NCBI RefSeq assembly: GCF_001540865.1
Contig: NC_033623.1
Coordinates: 11,504,627 to 11,568,626 of the forward strand
Direction of reading: 5' to 3'
Length of the DNA: 64,000 nucleotides
Source of the DNA: Ananas comosus
Taxonomy: Eukaryota; Streptophyta; Magnoliopsida; Poales; Bromeliaceae
A program made the position numbers and the translations under genes. Shown one piece after another: positions 47,601 to 58,697 of this stretch (position 1 is the stretch's first letter; each line of letters starts with the position of its first letter). Below the pieces are notes generated by a model. The model searched no databases. It was given only the letters and a program-made list of their open reading frames with translations, and was not told the DNA's origin.

Positions 47601-50600
47601 GGGCCATTTCCCACTCTGCATGATAAGATCATCCAAAGCATGTCACATTGAATTAGAAATAAGGGCAAAGATAAAAAGATATTAAAGAAAAAAAAAAAAC
47701 TTGAGATGATAGTTATGTACATATGCATTATATAAAAATTTGAACAGATGGACATATAACGTTGAAATGAATTGCTACAATAAGACACTGAACACTCAGA
47801 AACCGATACACATAACGACTCACGGATGTAAATATAGATGTACAACTCTACATAACAAGAATATGCAGCCAAACACATGCACTTGTGCGAAAGATCATGG
47901 TTCCAGCTTCTAAGAGAATTATTCATAAGATGGTTCAATGAAAACTCTAAATAGGAAACATCCATATTGTATACATGCATACAGCAGAAGTTATAGTAAA
48001 TGCTATTATTTGGGATTGTACAATAGAACAAGGATTATTTCATCAATCAAATACTAACAATAAATTCTTGAATATTGACCCAGGAACATGATAAATAATT
48101 CCTTGACCGGTAAACATTAATAAGAAACTGTTTTCTCCCTTCTGCCAAAACTGTTATAATTTTCATGGCAGCAACCACCATGTGCAATAAAAGCTCCAGT
48201 TAGGATAATCTACGGAAAGGGTAAGACGTAAACCAAGATTTGCGAGTTCCTACAGAGCAGCGTAGTAAGGCAATGCTTTCTTCTAGAATTACCATCCTAT
48301 CTATTCCAAGGAGAAATTGGAACTGTTTTCTAGCTATCTCTTTCGCTTATTTGTGATTCAGGGACTCACTAAGAGCTCCCATGTCTAAAGGAAACATTCT
48401 GAGTAAGGAACTCTTGGAAAGTTTCCGAAGTAGCAACCTCAAAGTTTGGAAAGCCATCAGTACCCTAGTAGATTTCATGGCAAACTAAATATGCTTTGCT
48501 CAAAATTTTGCAAATATTTTCTCGAGGATTAGCTTCATTAAATAGCCGGTAATGATGGTATCATTCTTCATAGAGAAAACAGGAAAAATGTCAAGTACGA
48601 TTTTGGAAAAGGAAAGATCAGCCAAAATAAAGTGCTTCTTTTTTAGCATAACATTTCTGAAGCAAATTGAAGCATTTGTCCAAAAGCCACATGTTTATGA
48701 GGAAGAACAGCATACTTGACAGTTCATCATCACGACTACTTCGTCCAAGAGGCAGGCATTGAGCGAGTACAACAGCTTGCTGAATCGCTGTTAATGAATG
48801 ATTGCTAATGGATTCAGTTGTATTTCCATTGATACCACCAGCGATTTCACTCTCCAGCAATCTTGGGGTTCTTAATACCTCACAGGAATTATACTCTTCG
48901 TGAGAAATATAACTCTCTTTGTCTTCAAAAGCAGGAGCTTCATTCTGGGTTTGACAGGGTTCTATCCGACTAGCGTCATCCGTAGCTTGCTTATTTGTAT
49001 TTGCAATAAGTACCAGCTGAGCTTTTGCGTCCACCTACACAAGATAGTGCTTGGCTTTATGAAGTACTCGGACTGCAAAGAGAGAAACATTAATAATTTT
49101 AATAGTTTAGAATCTAACCTGGTGTACTGTCCGAAAGCCAAGAACCCCAGTAAGAGAAAGGCATAGGTTGCATGCTTCTTCAGCATGCTTAAGATGCATT
49201 CTACCAAAAATAAATAAATAAATAAAATCAAAGGAACATTCACAATGAGAGAACCTCGAAAAGGGGAAATATACTATTGTAAAAAAGCGATTAAAATGAA
49301 ATGCCTTGAAGTTACATGGTTTTTTTGTAATAGATTAGAAAGCAGAATCAGGATCAACCAATGATGACAAATGGAATCTTTACTTGGGTACAGTTGTAGC
49401 TTTACTGCCAACAAAAGTCAAGATTCACGATGATGACAAGGGATTTCAGCTTCTCTATGGACGAGCAAGAGCATGATTCTCATGCCGATTCTGTATCCAC
49501 AAGAAATTACCTTCACAAACTTGAAAGAAAAGTATACACGATTGACCCACCATGCAGACATAATGACAACTCTCATGCAGACAAGATTGTTAGGTTTGAC
49601 AACTCAACTATCTCTATACTATGGATCCTGTTTATATTTGCATGCAGTTACGACTCAGGGGGGGGGGGGGGAATTGAAATTCTGTACATAAAGGTTACAG
49701 TGTACATATTAAGATGTAAACACAATGATACAGCAAGGTACATAAATTCAGGCAACTTAATGAAAATACAAAAGCACATAAAATATTGTAAGTCATAATG
49801 TAAGTGCAATGTAATCCACTCAATGTGATGAAAGAAGCTCATTACGCTATGCTAATGCAAAAAATGAATATGCTGAACAAGTATAAAAAGCAGCAATATA
49901 GTCACCTTGAAGAATCAACCCGATCATATTGGTACTCTGCCATCCCTGCTTCTAATTGACTGACTGATACAATCGTTAAACCTTCTCCGTCGCGTAACAT
50001 ATTTCCCCAATAATTAGAAACCTCTTCCAATTTGCCAAATTGAAGCAATACTTCATTCTTAAGTGACTGCACTAGGTCGTATAAAGAAGATGCACGCTCA
50101 TCCAAAATCTTTTGCTGGAGGAGAACAGTTCGAAACAGCCACCATGATACACTTCTGCTACTGCAAGAATTTTTACCCTCAAAGGACAAATTCTTTATCT
50201 TGCTGAATAAAGCCTTTGCGTAAACAATATACTGTACAACAAAAGAATACATTGACCAACAATTCCTTGGAGAATATATTACTACGAAAGCAAAGAGACA
50301 AAGACCAAACAACAGCTAAAGGATATGAGCACATTACTATATAACAAAGGCAACAAATTACAACGCATTAGGAGATTCAAAAATCTATTATAGCCATAAA
50401 ACTACAATAATCTGACACTTAAGATGCAAATTTTAAACTACTAAGAAACACAGCAATGTACATACAATCCACAATGAATCGGTCTAAGGAATTGAAGTTT
50501 ACACAAATTGAATAAATCATGCAAATTTCTTAATGCATTAGGTTCGACATATAATTCGGCACCTGTAACAGCGAGAATTTCCCCTGCACGGAGCAAACAG

Positions 50601-51247
50601 AAGCAAGCTGATTCCGAGCCCACACATCCCATTGTCCTCCACCACTACTACATCCTTCCTTCTTCAGCGGAATCGGAAAAGGAGAAAACTCCCCTGTAGG
50701 CCTTCAGTTTAGCAGAAAACGATTATAAGAAAGAGAGATCACTACACAAATTAAAGCTAGAACTTTGATCGGCTAAGAATGCTCACCCAGTCACGTTCTG
50801 CTGAGTGAACGCGAGGATCGCCGCGACGCCGAGGCAGAGTAGGAGCGCGCACTTGTACTCTGCACCGAGGTCGGGTTCTTCGGATCGTTCCGATTGTTCG
50901 TCGGCGTCGAGAACCTGAAGCCACGCGTCCGCGGCGCCGCCGAGCAAGAAGGCATCGGCGCTGCGCTCGGCCTCGGCGTAGAACCGGGCGGCGCACTCCG
51001 CCGAGTCCCGGGACTCCCAGGACTCGGCGAAGGCGAAGGGGGCGCGCGCGGCGTCGGAGGAGAGCGCGGCGGCGTAGTCGCCGCGCTCGACCGCGGCGAC
51101 GAGGGAGTCGACGAGGGGGAGGAGGGAGCTCCGCGGGTGTGGCGGCGGGGGCGGCGCCGCGGCGGCGGCCGAGGAGTTCTCGGGAAAGGTGCAGCGGAGG
51201 AGGCGGAGCTCCACCTCCCTGAGGAAGCCCAGTTCGGAGTTCGCCAT
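38612..51247 (-). CDS. TTC27: TPR protein, homologue of TTC27 / yeast Emw1, 20 exons
   Basis: Minus-strand exons in order: 51247-50787, 50701-50563, 50231-49906, 49200-49119, 49034-48716, 47615-47557, 46533-46444, 45703-45612, 45477-45379, 45280-45203, 44102-44018, 43933-43875, 43775-43706, 43479-43388, 42529-42467, 42388-42322, 41489-41235, 40979-40863, 39558-39406, 38707-38612. Every junction is GT..AG and all phases agree, giving 933 residues. Family landmarks are SVSWWLFRTVLLQQKILDE, ILRIRWESTRSRTKERALLM, DYGELLVSCGLIGEALKIF, and TPR-like helices at about 600-745 (GWFALGAAALK, AFSHAVQIDPDNGEAWNNIA, NSWQVWDNFSHVALDIGNF). The last two exons hold a conserved helical end. The family is essential in yeast, and its exact biochemical role is unsettled. 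Arabidopsis has a single such gene (At5g17270, from memory). The first exon is GC-rich with Ala/Pro runs; later exons are AT-rich. Confidence 0.93.
39894..40267. mobile_element. MITE in TTC27 intron 18
   Basis: The left end TAGGGTAAAACAAATGGATG, then CTCCCT, is complementary to the right end (reverse complement TAGGGCAAAATGTGTGGATA, then CTCCCT). The similarity runs on for about 60 bases through GAGACTTTGTCCC against GCGACTTGGTCTC. 374 bp, non-coding, within the intron between the exons at 40863 and 39558. No target duplication is clear. Confidence 0.75.
40360..40703. mobile_element. Element with 9 bp duplication and four internal palindromes, TTC27 intron 18
   Basis: ATCAGGAAG flanks the unit exactly (40351-40359, 40704-40712). 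A 9 bp duplication fits Mutator-like elements. The ends are A/T-rich and only loosely complementary. The interior has four palindromes of the form GCGGTGAATGATTCACCGC (40448-40466, 40504-40524, 40569-40589, 40597-40617 approximately). The first is perfect apart from its central base, the second likewise, and the others have one or two mismatches. Non-coding. Confidence 0.8.
42655..42836. repeat. Diverged ~90 bp tandem repeat in TTC27 intron 14
   Basis: Two units (about 42657-42740 and 42748-42836) share ATGATAG(C/A)AGGCAGGAA, CCATTGA(G/T)GGAC and CTTTTGGAA / CTTTGGAA phrases. They lie between the exons at 43388 and 42529, with no splice sites making them coding. Confidence 0.65.
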
Positions 51248-51400
51248 GATTTCTCTCGAGCTTGCGAGTAGGGTTTCTGCGTTGGGAATTTACAAGAACC
51301 GCTCTTTCGCCGGGGCTAAAATTAAAAATTGTATTAAATATTTTTAGACTAATTGTGCATGCTCACATATTTGCAATAGGCTATATATATATAGATATAA
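51248..51400 (-). promoter_or_regulatory. TTC27 5' flank with telo-box
   Basis: About 25 bases upstream of the ATG, the minus strand carries AAACCCTA (51276-51269), the plant telo-box found in the promoters or leaders of many ribosome-biogenesis and translation genes. TATA repeats at about 51373-51384 could serve as a core promoter, but the spacing is uncertain. The link to co-regulation with ribosome-related genes is inference. Confidence 0.5.
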
Positions 51401-51560
51401 AATACAAATCCTAATAGCAATAGTTGTATAAGATTTAAGCTTATCTCTTATATCTGATCAATAAAATATTAAAAAATAAATTAAAATTTATTAAAAAAAT
51501 ATTAGATTGCCTATCAATAATACATATTAACGTTAAAAAAAAAATTTATTTAATTAACAA

Positions 51561-51709
51561 TTTTTTTTTGAGATATCGGTAGCACGCTACCCGCTTTGTT
51601 TATTTTATTTAGAAATAAATTTAACTTAAAAATATGAATCAACTAGGATTTAAACTTTCGATTTCAGGTACCAACCACTAAGCCCTTTGCCACTTGCTCT
51701 AGGGACGGT
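51561..51709 (-). mobile_element. tRNA-derived SINE copy upstream of TTC27
   Basis: Minus-strand copy: ACCGTCCCTAGAGCAAGTGG, GCAAAGGGCTTAGTGG, a decayed B box (AAGTTTAAATCCTAG), the family body and CGCTACCGATATCTC, then an A-run. Lies about 310 bp upstream of the TTC27 start, in the same orientation as that gene. Confidence 0.82.
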
Positions 51710-51806
51710 TACAATAGATTTTACTTGGATATATAGTGTTATGAGTCTGGCTGGGTACGTCTAATCGCACAAAATATAATTCTATTCTAATTCTAACACA
51801 AGCATA

Positions 51807-52034
51807 CCGACCGTTCCTAGAGCATATCGCAAAGGACTGATGATTGGTACCCGAGGTCCCAAGTTCAAATCCTAGTTGATTCGTATTTATAGCTAAATTT
51901 ATTTCTAAATAAAATAAACGAAGCGTGCTATCTCTCTCTCAAACAAAAAAAAAAAAAATGTATTTCCTCTCTACCCAAATTGCCCATCACATAGCCGCTA
52001 GGGATATTNTCTCTCAAAAAAAAAAAAAAAAAAA
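51807..52034 (+). mobile_element. SINE copy with 18 bp target duplication and interrupted double tail
   Basis: Begins CCGACCGTTCCTAGAGCATA, has the B-box-like CAAGTTCAAATCC, and the A-tail starts near 51943. About 50 bases of unrelated sequence then follow, then N (52009), TCTCTC and a second A-run. AATTCTAACACAAGCATA flanks the entire unit (51789-51806, 52035-52052). The N suggests that the second tail could reflect an assembly join rather than biology. Confidence 0.82.
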
Positions 52035-52052
52035 AATTCTAACACAAGCATA

Positions 52053-52405
52053 ATGGCCTCCTCCCCTAGAGGTGATACTATAAAATCTTTATAAATTTAA
52101 AAATTTATAAAATTTTATAATTTAAAGTAACGTTAAATTGTACTAAACTAAATAGTTTATGACATTAAAAAAATCTTAAACTAATTTGGTCTAAAACTAT
52201 TTAATAATAACTTCGTAACGCAAGGATCAAATTTCAGATCAGGAGAGCCCACGATGTGTGGTTAATCAAAAACTAAAGAGTACAATATTGGATTGAAGCC
52301 CAATCCTTGAACTATAAATGGGTCGGGTCTAGCCCGAAACCCATAAGCTTGGGCCGGGCCTATTGTGGAACGTGCGTTGACTAGAAATATCACCTACTAA
52401 ATAGT
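52053..52405. other. Intergenic, no gene seen
   Basis: AT-rich, with CGGGTCTAGCCCGA and GGGCCGGGCC words (52320-52360) reminiscent of decayed hAT-like termini. No bounded element. Confidence 0.4.
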
Positions 52406-52757
52406 AGGGAAAACTTCAAAACCCCCCGTGGTTTCGTAGTTTCTCACATTGCCCCCCTGTAGTTTAAAATATATCAATTTATCCCACTGTGGTTTCGTTT
52501 TTATTTTTTCGATAGCATTTTCGTTAATATTTCATTAAATTATATACAAAAAACTTCAGACACTCATCTAGATTTATCAAATATTTACTTTAGTACTCTT
52601 TAATTTTAACTTTATTACTAATTTTTTAAAAAAAATAATAAAATTGATAAGAAAAAGAGAAAAAAGAAACCACAGGGGAGCAAATTGATACATTTTAAAT
52701 CACAGGGGGACAAAGTGAGAAACGATGAAACCACAAGGGGGTTTTTGAAGTTTTCCT
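52406..52757. mobile_element. Inverted-repeat MITE with 7 bp duplication
   Basis: Left end AGGGAAAACTTCAAAACCCC; right end GGGGGTTTTTGAAGTTTTCC, then T; near-perfect inverted repeats of more than 20 bases. AAATAGT flanks it (52399-52405, 52758-52764). Interior phrases (GTGGTTTCG, AAATTATATACAAAAAACTT) tie it to the 20332 and 54921 elements. The most intact copy of that family here. Confidence 0.85.
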
Positions 52758-53084
52758 AAATAGTAATATTTCCTAAAAAAGACATAAGCACTAGCATCTA
52801 TGAATGCACAAAAGGAGATCAAACCTCTGATCTTAAAGACGATACTCAAAAGTAACTAAAATTGTGAGTGAATTACAAGAAAAACGAGAAATTATAATCC
52901 ACACCAATATATATGTGCATTTCACTTCTTTCAACGAATTATTCTATTTTATAAGTTAATTTCTGGTATTAGAAGCGGTAATTTTTATCTCATATTAGAA
53001 AGAAAGTGAATTTGCAGTGCATGGGTAAGGAGTTTAAAAATACGAGTTTGGATTTAGCCGCAATGTACATGGTTGGGTCACTTA

Positions 53085-53195
53085 GGAAGTGAGGTGCACT
53101 GGTAACAACCTTAAACACGAGATTATCTCGTCGGGTCGCTTATGGAGCGAGCGAGTGCACTGGTAACAACCCTAAACACAAGGTTATCTCGCCAT
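53085..53195. repeat. ~61 bp imperfect tandem repeat
   Basis: GTGCACTGGTAACAACC with the following AAACACRAGRTTATCTCG occurs at about 53094 and again at about 53155, with GGGTC(A/G)CTTA preceding each. Function unknown. Confidence 0.75.
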
Positions 53196-54286
53196 CCATC
53201 TGATATTCTAATGACAAGTTGTATTTCGTTCAACTCGTCATAAATCCTACAGCAATGTGGTATCGTGTGTAGAAAATTTCAGCACACTTTATTTCAGTCA
53301 ACACTCTTATAAGCTATCTGTACTTAGATTTCTACACTAAGTTGATCTAACCTTGAATCCATGCACATCGAGATAATGCAACCTAAGACGCCACCGGAAT
53401 CATCAAAAATGTTGGACTAATGGAAACATCTGGTCCACACCCACTCTACTAATTTTGCCCAAATAGATTCCTATCAACCTTAGATTCAGCACACATTTGC
53501 ACCCACAGACACTCATTTGGTAAGAAAAAAAATTTTTTTTCTCTATTATTTGCTGGTTAAGAAACAAGTATATAAATATCTAAATCTTTGTCTCCTTCTC
53601 TCGTCCTCAACCCAAGTCAAAATACTAGTGCCAAATAAATTATGCCCGTGAACAAGTTCTTAATCATTTTTTCTCTGTGATTTGTTTTTAATTATTGTAG
53701 CTTCGAGCCAACATCGAACCCATTCGTGCTAATTTAATATGCCTCAATTAGCTGTTGGGCTCTAATTTGTTCTCTTATTAATTAAGTGGCTTACCACGAA
53801 GCTACAAATCTCTCAATTTTATGTCGAACCCAACTAAAACACGGGTTTGATAATAAAGAAATGCACACACGGTTACGGATATATCCTTTTTAATTGTTGG
53901 GTTATTTAGCTATCCGTATGTGTTATGTTAGGTTTAACTCGGGTGTTGGAATAAATTATTCAATAATTATTTATTTATTATTAAAAAATTATTGTAAAAT
54001 TAAAAACAAAAGTTTGAATTATGTTCCTTCAAAAGTCACGATATTATGATTTAATAGGACGATGTTATTCGAAAAAATGACTTGAAGATCATATATGTTA
54101 TTATATTTTAGATACACTTTTAGCTTATTATAATAAAAAAATTTCATATTAAATAAGATAGTGCTATATAATTTCTTCTGATATTTCAACAGGACCTTAA
54201 TCCTATAGATGTACACGCTCAAAACCTTTATCTCATAAATGAAATGTTTTATTCTGAAAATTTATAATTGTGAGAATCTTACGATG
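53196..54286. other. Intergenic, no gene seen
   Basis: AT-rich unique-looking sequence with no supported exons or bounded repeats. Confidence 0.45.
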
Positions 54287-54303
54287 AACAAAAACTTTTA
54301 TTA

Positions 54304-54451
54304 CCGACCGTCCCTAGAGCAAGTGGCAAAAGGCTTGATGGTTAGTATCAAAGGTCTCAAGTTCGAATCCAAGTTGATTCACATTTCCAGCTAAATTTAT
54401 TTCTATATGAAATAAATGAAGCGGGTAGCATACTATCTATCTCTTAAAAAA
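54304..54451 (+). mobile_element. tRNA-derived SINE with 17 bp target duplication
   Basis: Starts CCGACCGTCCCTAGAGCAAG, GTGGCAAAAGGC (A-box region), B-box CAAGTTCGAATCC, the body GATTCACATTTCCAGC, then CTATCTCTTAAAAAAAA. The flanks AACAAAAACTTTTATTA (54287-54303) and AACAAAAATTTTTATTA (54452-54468) differ at one base, giving a 17 bp duplication. One of the most intact copies. Confidence 0.9.
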
Positions 54452-54597
54452 AACAAAAATTTTTATTAAATTATTCTAAGATTCAAATAAATAGTAAGGT
54501 TTTTGTTAAATATAAAATATAAAAATATTATTTCTTTTTACCAACTTAAACTTTTGGAAAACGATAATTATTTTTCGTATACGTATAATTTAATATG

Positions 54598-54720
54598 ATA
54601 TTAGAGCAGACGGTCATGAGTTCAAATCATGCCAGACTTTTAAAATAATTAATTTTTTTTCTAGTTAATTCAACTCTGCGTGATTGGCCTATCAAAAAAA
54701 ATTACCGAATCTATACGTAA
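54598..54720 (+). mobile_element. Possible second SINE-like fragment
   Basis: ATATTAGAGCAGACGGTCATG followed by AGTTCAAATCATG (weak B box) and an A-rich end looks like a decayed tRNA-derived element different from the main family. No flanking duplication seen. Confidence 0.3.
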
Positions 54721-54920
54721 AAAAAAATTTAAATAAAAATATAAAAATACCATTCTATTTCGACTTAAGTTCTTGAAAAAGAACCATTATTTCGCATAAT
54801 ATTTAACATTTTTATTGGACAAATGTTCACCTTTGGTGCGTTGGGGTGTCAAACTTGTCAAAGGACGTAATAGTGGTATCGACCCTAGAGGCCACGAGTC
54901 AAATGTCGCTAATATTTTAA

Positions 54921-55571
54921 AGGAAAAATTTCAAATAACATCCTTATAATTTTATACTTTTTCACTTTAGTATCATATAGTTTAAAGTGTATTAGTTTAG
55001 TATTCTGTGATTTCGCACTCTCTCACTTTAGTATCCTGTGGTTTGAAGTGAATCAATTTACTATCCTGTGGTTTTATTTTCTCTTTTCGTCGGCTCCTCT
55101 GTTAAGATTTTGTTAAATTATATATAAAAAACTTCAGATACCCTACTTAGGTTTATCGAATATTTACTTTAGTACCCTTTAGTTTTAACTTTGTCACTGA
55201 TTTTTTTTTTCCTCCATTAATATTTCGTTAAATTATATACAAAAATTTTTAGATACCCTACCTAGGTTTATGGAATATTCACTTTAGTACTCTTTAATTT
55301 TAACTTTGTCACTGATTAACAAAAAAAAATTAGTAAAATTAATAATAAAAAAAATGAAACCACAAGGTACTAACTTGATATATTTTAAACCATAGAGTAC
55401 TAAATTGAGAAAGTGCGAAACCACAGGGACTAACTTAATGCACTTTAAATCAGAGTACTAAAGTCAGAAAGTGTGAAACCACGTAGGGGTATTTAAAGTT
55501 TACCCTACTTTAAATCACAGAGTACTAAAGTCATAAAGTGTGAAACCACGTGAGGGTATTTGAAGTTTACC
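54921..55571. mobile_element. Inverted-repeat element, 'TTTGAAGTTTACC' family, internally duplicated
   Basis: Left end GGAAAAATTTCAAATAACAT; right end GGGTATTTGAAGTTTACC. The central TTAATATTTCGTTAAATT unit is present twice, and the right ~75 bp (AGTACTAAAGTCA..GGGTATTT) also twice. Overlaps the start of the large tandem duplication. Confidence 0.65.
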
Positions 55572-55581
55572 ATAGTTTAGA

Positions 55582-56762
55582 GGGTTAATTACACCAACGG
55601 TCCTTAACCTTTACACTGTTTTTCAATTTGGTCCTCAACCTTTTTTTTTTGCAATCAAGTCCCTAATCTTTTGATTTCATGTCAATTAAGTCACAGCCAT
55701 TAAATAACTGTTAAAATTGATGAAAAATACCACGTCAGCGCCATGTCAGCGCCACGGTGGCTCTATGTCAGCGAATTGCAAAAAAAAAAAAAAGATTTGG
55801 GACTAAATTGAAAAACAGTGTAAAAGTTGAGGACCAATGGTGTAATTAACCAATTAAATTTATAAATTCAAAAAAAAATTTTAATTTAATATTTAAATTT
55901 AAAATTTAAAATTTGATTTTGGATTCAAATTTAAATTGGAATTCAAATTCCGATTTTGTATTTAATTTTAAATTTTTAATTTTAAATTCAAATTCACATT
56001 TGGAATTCTAAATTCTAATTTAATTTCAAACTTCGATTTGAAATTTCAAATTCAAAATGTGAATTTGAATTCGAAGTTTAAATTCAAATTTAGAATTGAA
56101 ATCAAATCTTAAATTTAAATTTAAATTTTGAATATGATTTTAAATTTAAATTCAGATTTTAAATTTAAATTTTGGTTTCAAAACTTTCATTTTAAATGTA
56201 AATTGAAATAACAAAATCAAAATCAAAATCAAAATTTTAAGTTTGAATTCAAAATTTAGATTCAATTAAAAATTTAAATTTAAAATTTGAATTTCAATTC
56301 AAAATTTTAATTCAGCTTTAAATTCAAATTCAAAATTCTAATTTCTCGTTAGTTTAAACTTTTAATTTTAATATTATTTTTGAATTTAAATTTAAAATAT
56401 TGAATTTTTATTTTTATGGACTAAAATAAAAAATGTGCAAAGAATAGGGACCTAAATTGAAATGCAAAAGGTTGCCATTAATTTTAATAGTATTTTTGAA
56501 TTTAAATTTTAAAATATTGAAATTTTATTTTTATGGACTATAATAAAAAATGTGCAAAGTTTAGGGACCTAAATTGAAATGCAAAAGATTGCCAAATAGA
56601 CGCTGACGTGGCAATTTCGTTAATTTTAACAGTTTTTTTAACGGTTGAAACATAATTATAATAAAATTAAGAAGTTAGGGACTCAATTGTAAAAAAAAAA
56701 AAGATTGAAAACTCAAATAAAAATTGGTACGAAGGTTGGGACTGCCGGTGTAATTAACCCCT
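55582..56762. mobile_element. Non-autonomous element with GGGTTAATTACACC ends (unit 1)
   Basis: The left end GGGTTAATTACACCAACGGT, then CC, pairs with the right end (reverse complement GGGGTTAATTACACCGGCAG, then TCCC). A third inverted terminus (complement GGTTAATTACACCATTGGTC) lies at about 55853, so a shorter element (55582-55854) may be nested or share the left end. The interior is AAATTTAAA-like filler. Confidence 0.65.
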
Positions 56763-57322
56763 AGTTTAAATGTGGCCGAACGTTTGGAGGAAAACATGGC
56801 GTCTAACCACTCTTGTGGCTTCCGAGTTCCAGACCCTTTTCTGCACGCATTGATTTCGTCACGCCTTTGGCCTGCCCTTGACCACTAGTTAGCCTGCTGC
56901 ACATTTTCCATGCAATAATAAATTATTATTCGAANATTTTTTTTTCCTTCGTTAATATTTCGTTAAAATATATACAAAAAAACTTTAGATATCTTATCTA
57001 GGTTTATCAAATATTCACTTTAGTACCCTTTAATTTTAACTTTGTCACTGATTTAACAAAAAAAATTAGTAAAATGAATAATAATAAAAAAAAATGAAAC
57101 CACAAGGTACTAACTTGATTATTTTAAACCATAGAGTACTAAATTGAGAAAGTGCGAAACCACAGGGACTAACTTGATACACTTTAAATCACAGAGTACT
57201 AAAGTCAGAATGTGTGAAACCACGTGGGGGTATTTAAAGTTTATCTTACCTTAAATCACAGAGTACTAAAGTCAGAAAGTGTGAAACCACGTGGGGGTAT
57301 TTGAAGTTTACCCTAGTTTAAA

Positions 57323-58524
57323 GGGTTAATTACACCAACAGTTCCTAACCTTTACACTATTTTTCAATTTGGTCCCCAACCTTTTTTTTTTTGCAATCAA
57401 GTCTCTAATTTTTTTATTTCATTTCAATTAAGTCACAGCCGTTAAATAACTGTTAAAATTGACGAAAAATATCACGTCAGCACCACGCCAGCGCCACGGA
57501 GACGCCATGTCAGCGCCACAGTGGCGCTGTGTCAGCGAATTGCAAAAAAAAAAAAAGGTTTGGGACCAAATTGAAAAACGGTGCAAAGGTTGAGGACCAA
57601 TGGTGTAATTAACCCATTAAATTTATAAATTCAAAAAAAAATTTAATTTAATATTTAAATTTTAAATCTAAATTTTGATTTTGGATTCAAATTTAAATTG
57701 GAATTCAAATTCTGATTTTGTATTTAATTTTAAATTTTAAATTTTAAATTCAAATTCAGATTTGGAATTATAAATTCTAATTTAATTTCAAACTTTGATT
57801 TGAAATTTCAAATTCAAAATGTGAATTTGAATTCGAAGTTTAAATTCAAATTTAGAATTGAAATCAAATCTTAAATTTAAATTTAAATTTTGAATATGAT
57901 TTTAAATTTAAATTCAGATTTTAAATTTAAATTTTGGTTTCAAAACTTTCATTTTAAATGTAAATTGAAATAACAAAATCAAAATCAAAATCAAAATTTT
58001 AAGTTTGAATTCAAAATTTAGATTCAATTAAAAATTTAAATTTAAAATTTGAATTTCAATTCAAAATTTTAATTCAGCTTTAAATTCAAATTCAAAATTC
58101 TAATTTCTCGTTAGTTTAAACTTTTAATTTTAATATTATTTTTGAATTTAAATTTAAAATATTGAATTTTTATTTTTATGGACTAAAATAAAAAATGTGC
58201 AAAGAATAGGGACCTAAATTGAAATGCAAAAGGTTGCCATTAATTTTAATAGTATTTTTGAATTTAAATTTTAAAATATTGAAATTTTATTTTTATGGAC
58301 TATAATAAAAAATGTGCAAAGTTTAGGGACCTAAATTGAAATGCAAAAGATTGCCAAATAGACGCTGACGTGGCAATTTCGTTAATTTTAACAGTTTTTT
58401 TAACGGTTGAAACATAATTATAATAAAATTAAGAAGTTAGGGACTCAATTGTAAAAAAAAAAAAGATTGAAAACTCAAATAAAAATTGGTACGAAGGTTG
58501 GGACTGCCGGTGTAATTAACCCCT
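57323..58524. mobile_element. Non-autonomous element with GGGTTAATTACACC ends (unit 2 copy)
   Basis: Same structure as 55582-56762 in the second unit of the tandem duplication, with the internal inverted terminus at about 57616. The right part is identical to unit 1. Confidence 0.65.
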
Positions 58525-58697
58525 AGTTTAAATGTGGCCGAACGTTTGGAGGAAAACATGGCGTCTAACCACTCTTGTGGCTTCCGAGTTCCAGACCCTT
58601 TTCTGCACGCATTGATTTCGTCACGCCTTTGGCCTGCCCTTGACCACTAGTTAGCCTGCTGCACATTTTCCATGCAATAATAAATTATTATTCGAAA

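Larger units (their letters stand above)
55200..58697. repeat. ~1.75 kb tandem duplication with an N at the junction
   Basis: Unit 1 (about 55200-56934) and unit 2 (56936-58697) run colinear from TTTTTTTTTTCCT(C/T)C(A/G)TTAA to TAAATTATTATTCGAA. The right halves (from about 56040 and 57790) look identical over nearly 900 bases, while the left halves differ by scattered substitutions and about 20 bases of insertions in the CGCCACG-rich part. A single N at 56935 sits exactly between the units. Either a recent duplication or a false duplication created in assembly. Confidence 0.85.

Noticed and set aside
47546..48031. 161-residue minus-strand frame
   Set aside because: It overlaps TTC27 exon 6 but is mostly intron sequence; only 47557-47615 is coding, in the gene's own frame.
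50894..51271. 125-residue plus-strand frame opposite TTC27 exon 1
   Set aside because: Shadow of the GC-rich first exon; Gly/Arg/Glu low complexity with no domain.
55860..56400. Structured meaning in the AAATTTAAATTCAAATTT stretches
   Set aside because: They are low-complexity filler within the GGGTTAATTACACC element, repeated in unit 2 and similar to 560-905; no regular period or coding signal.
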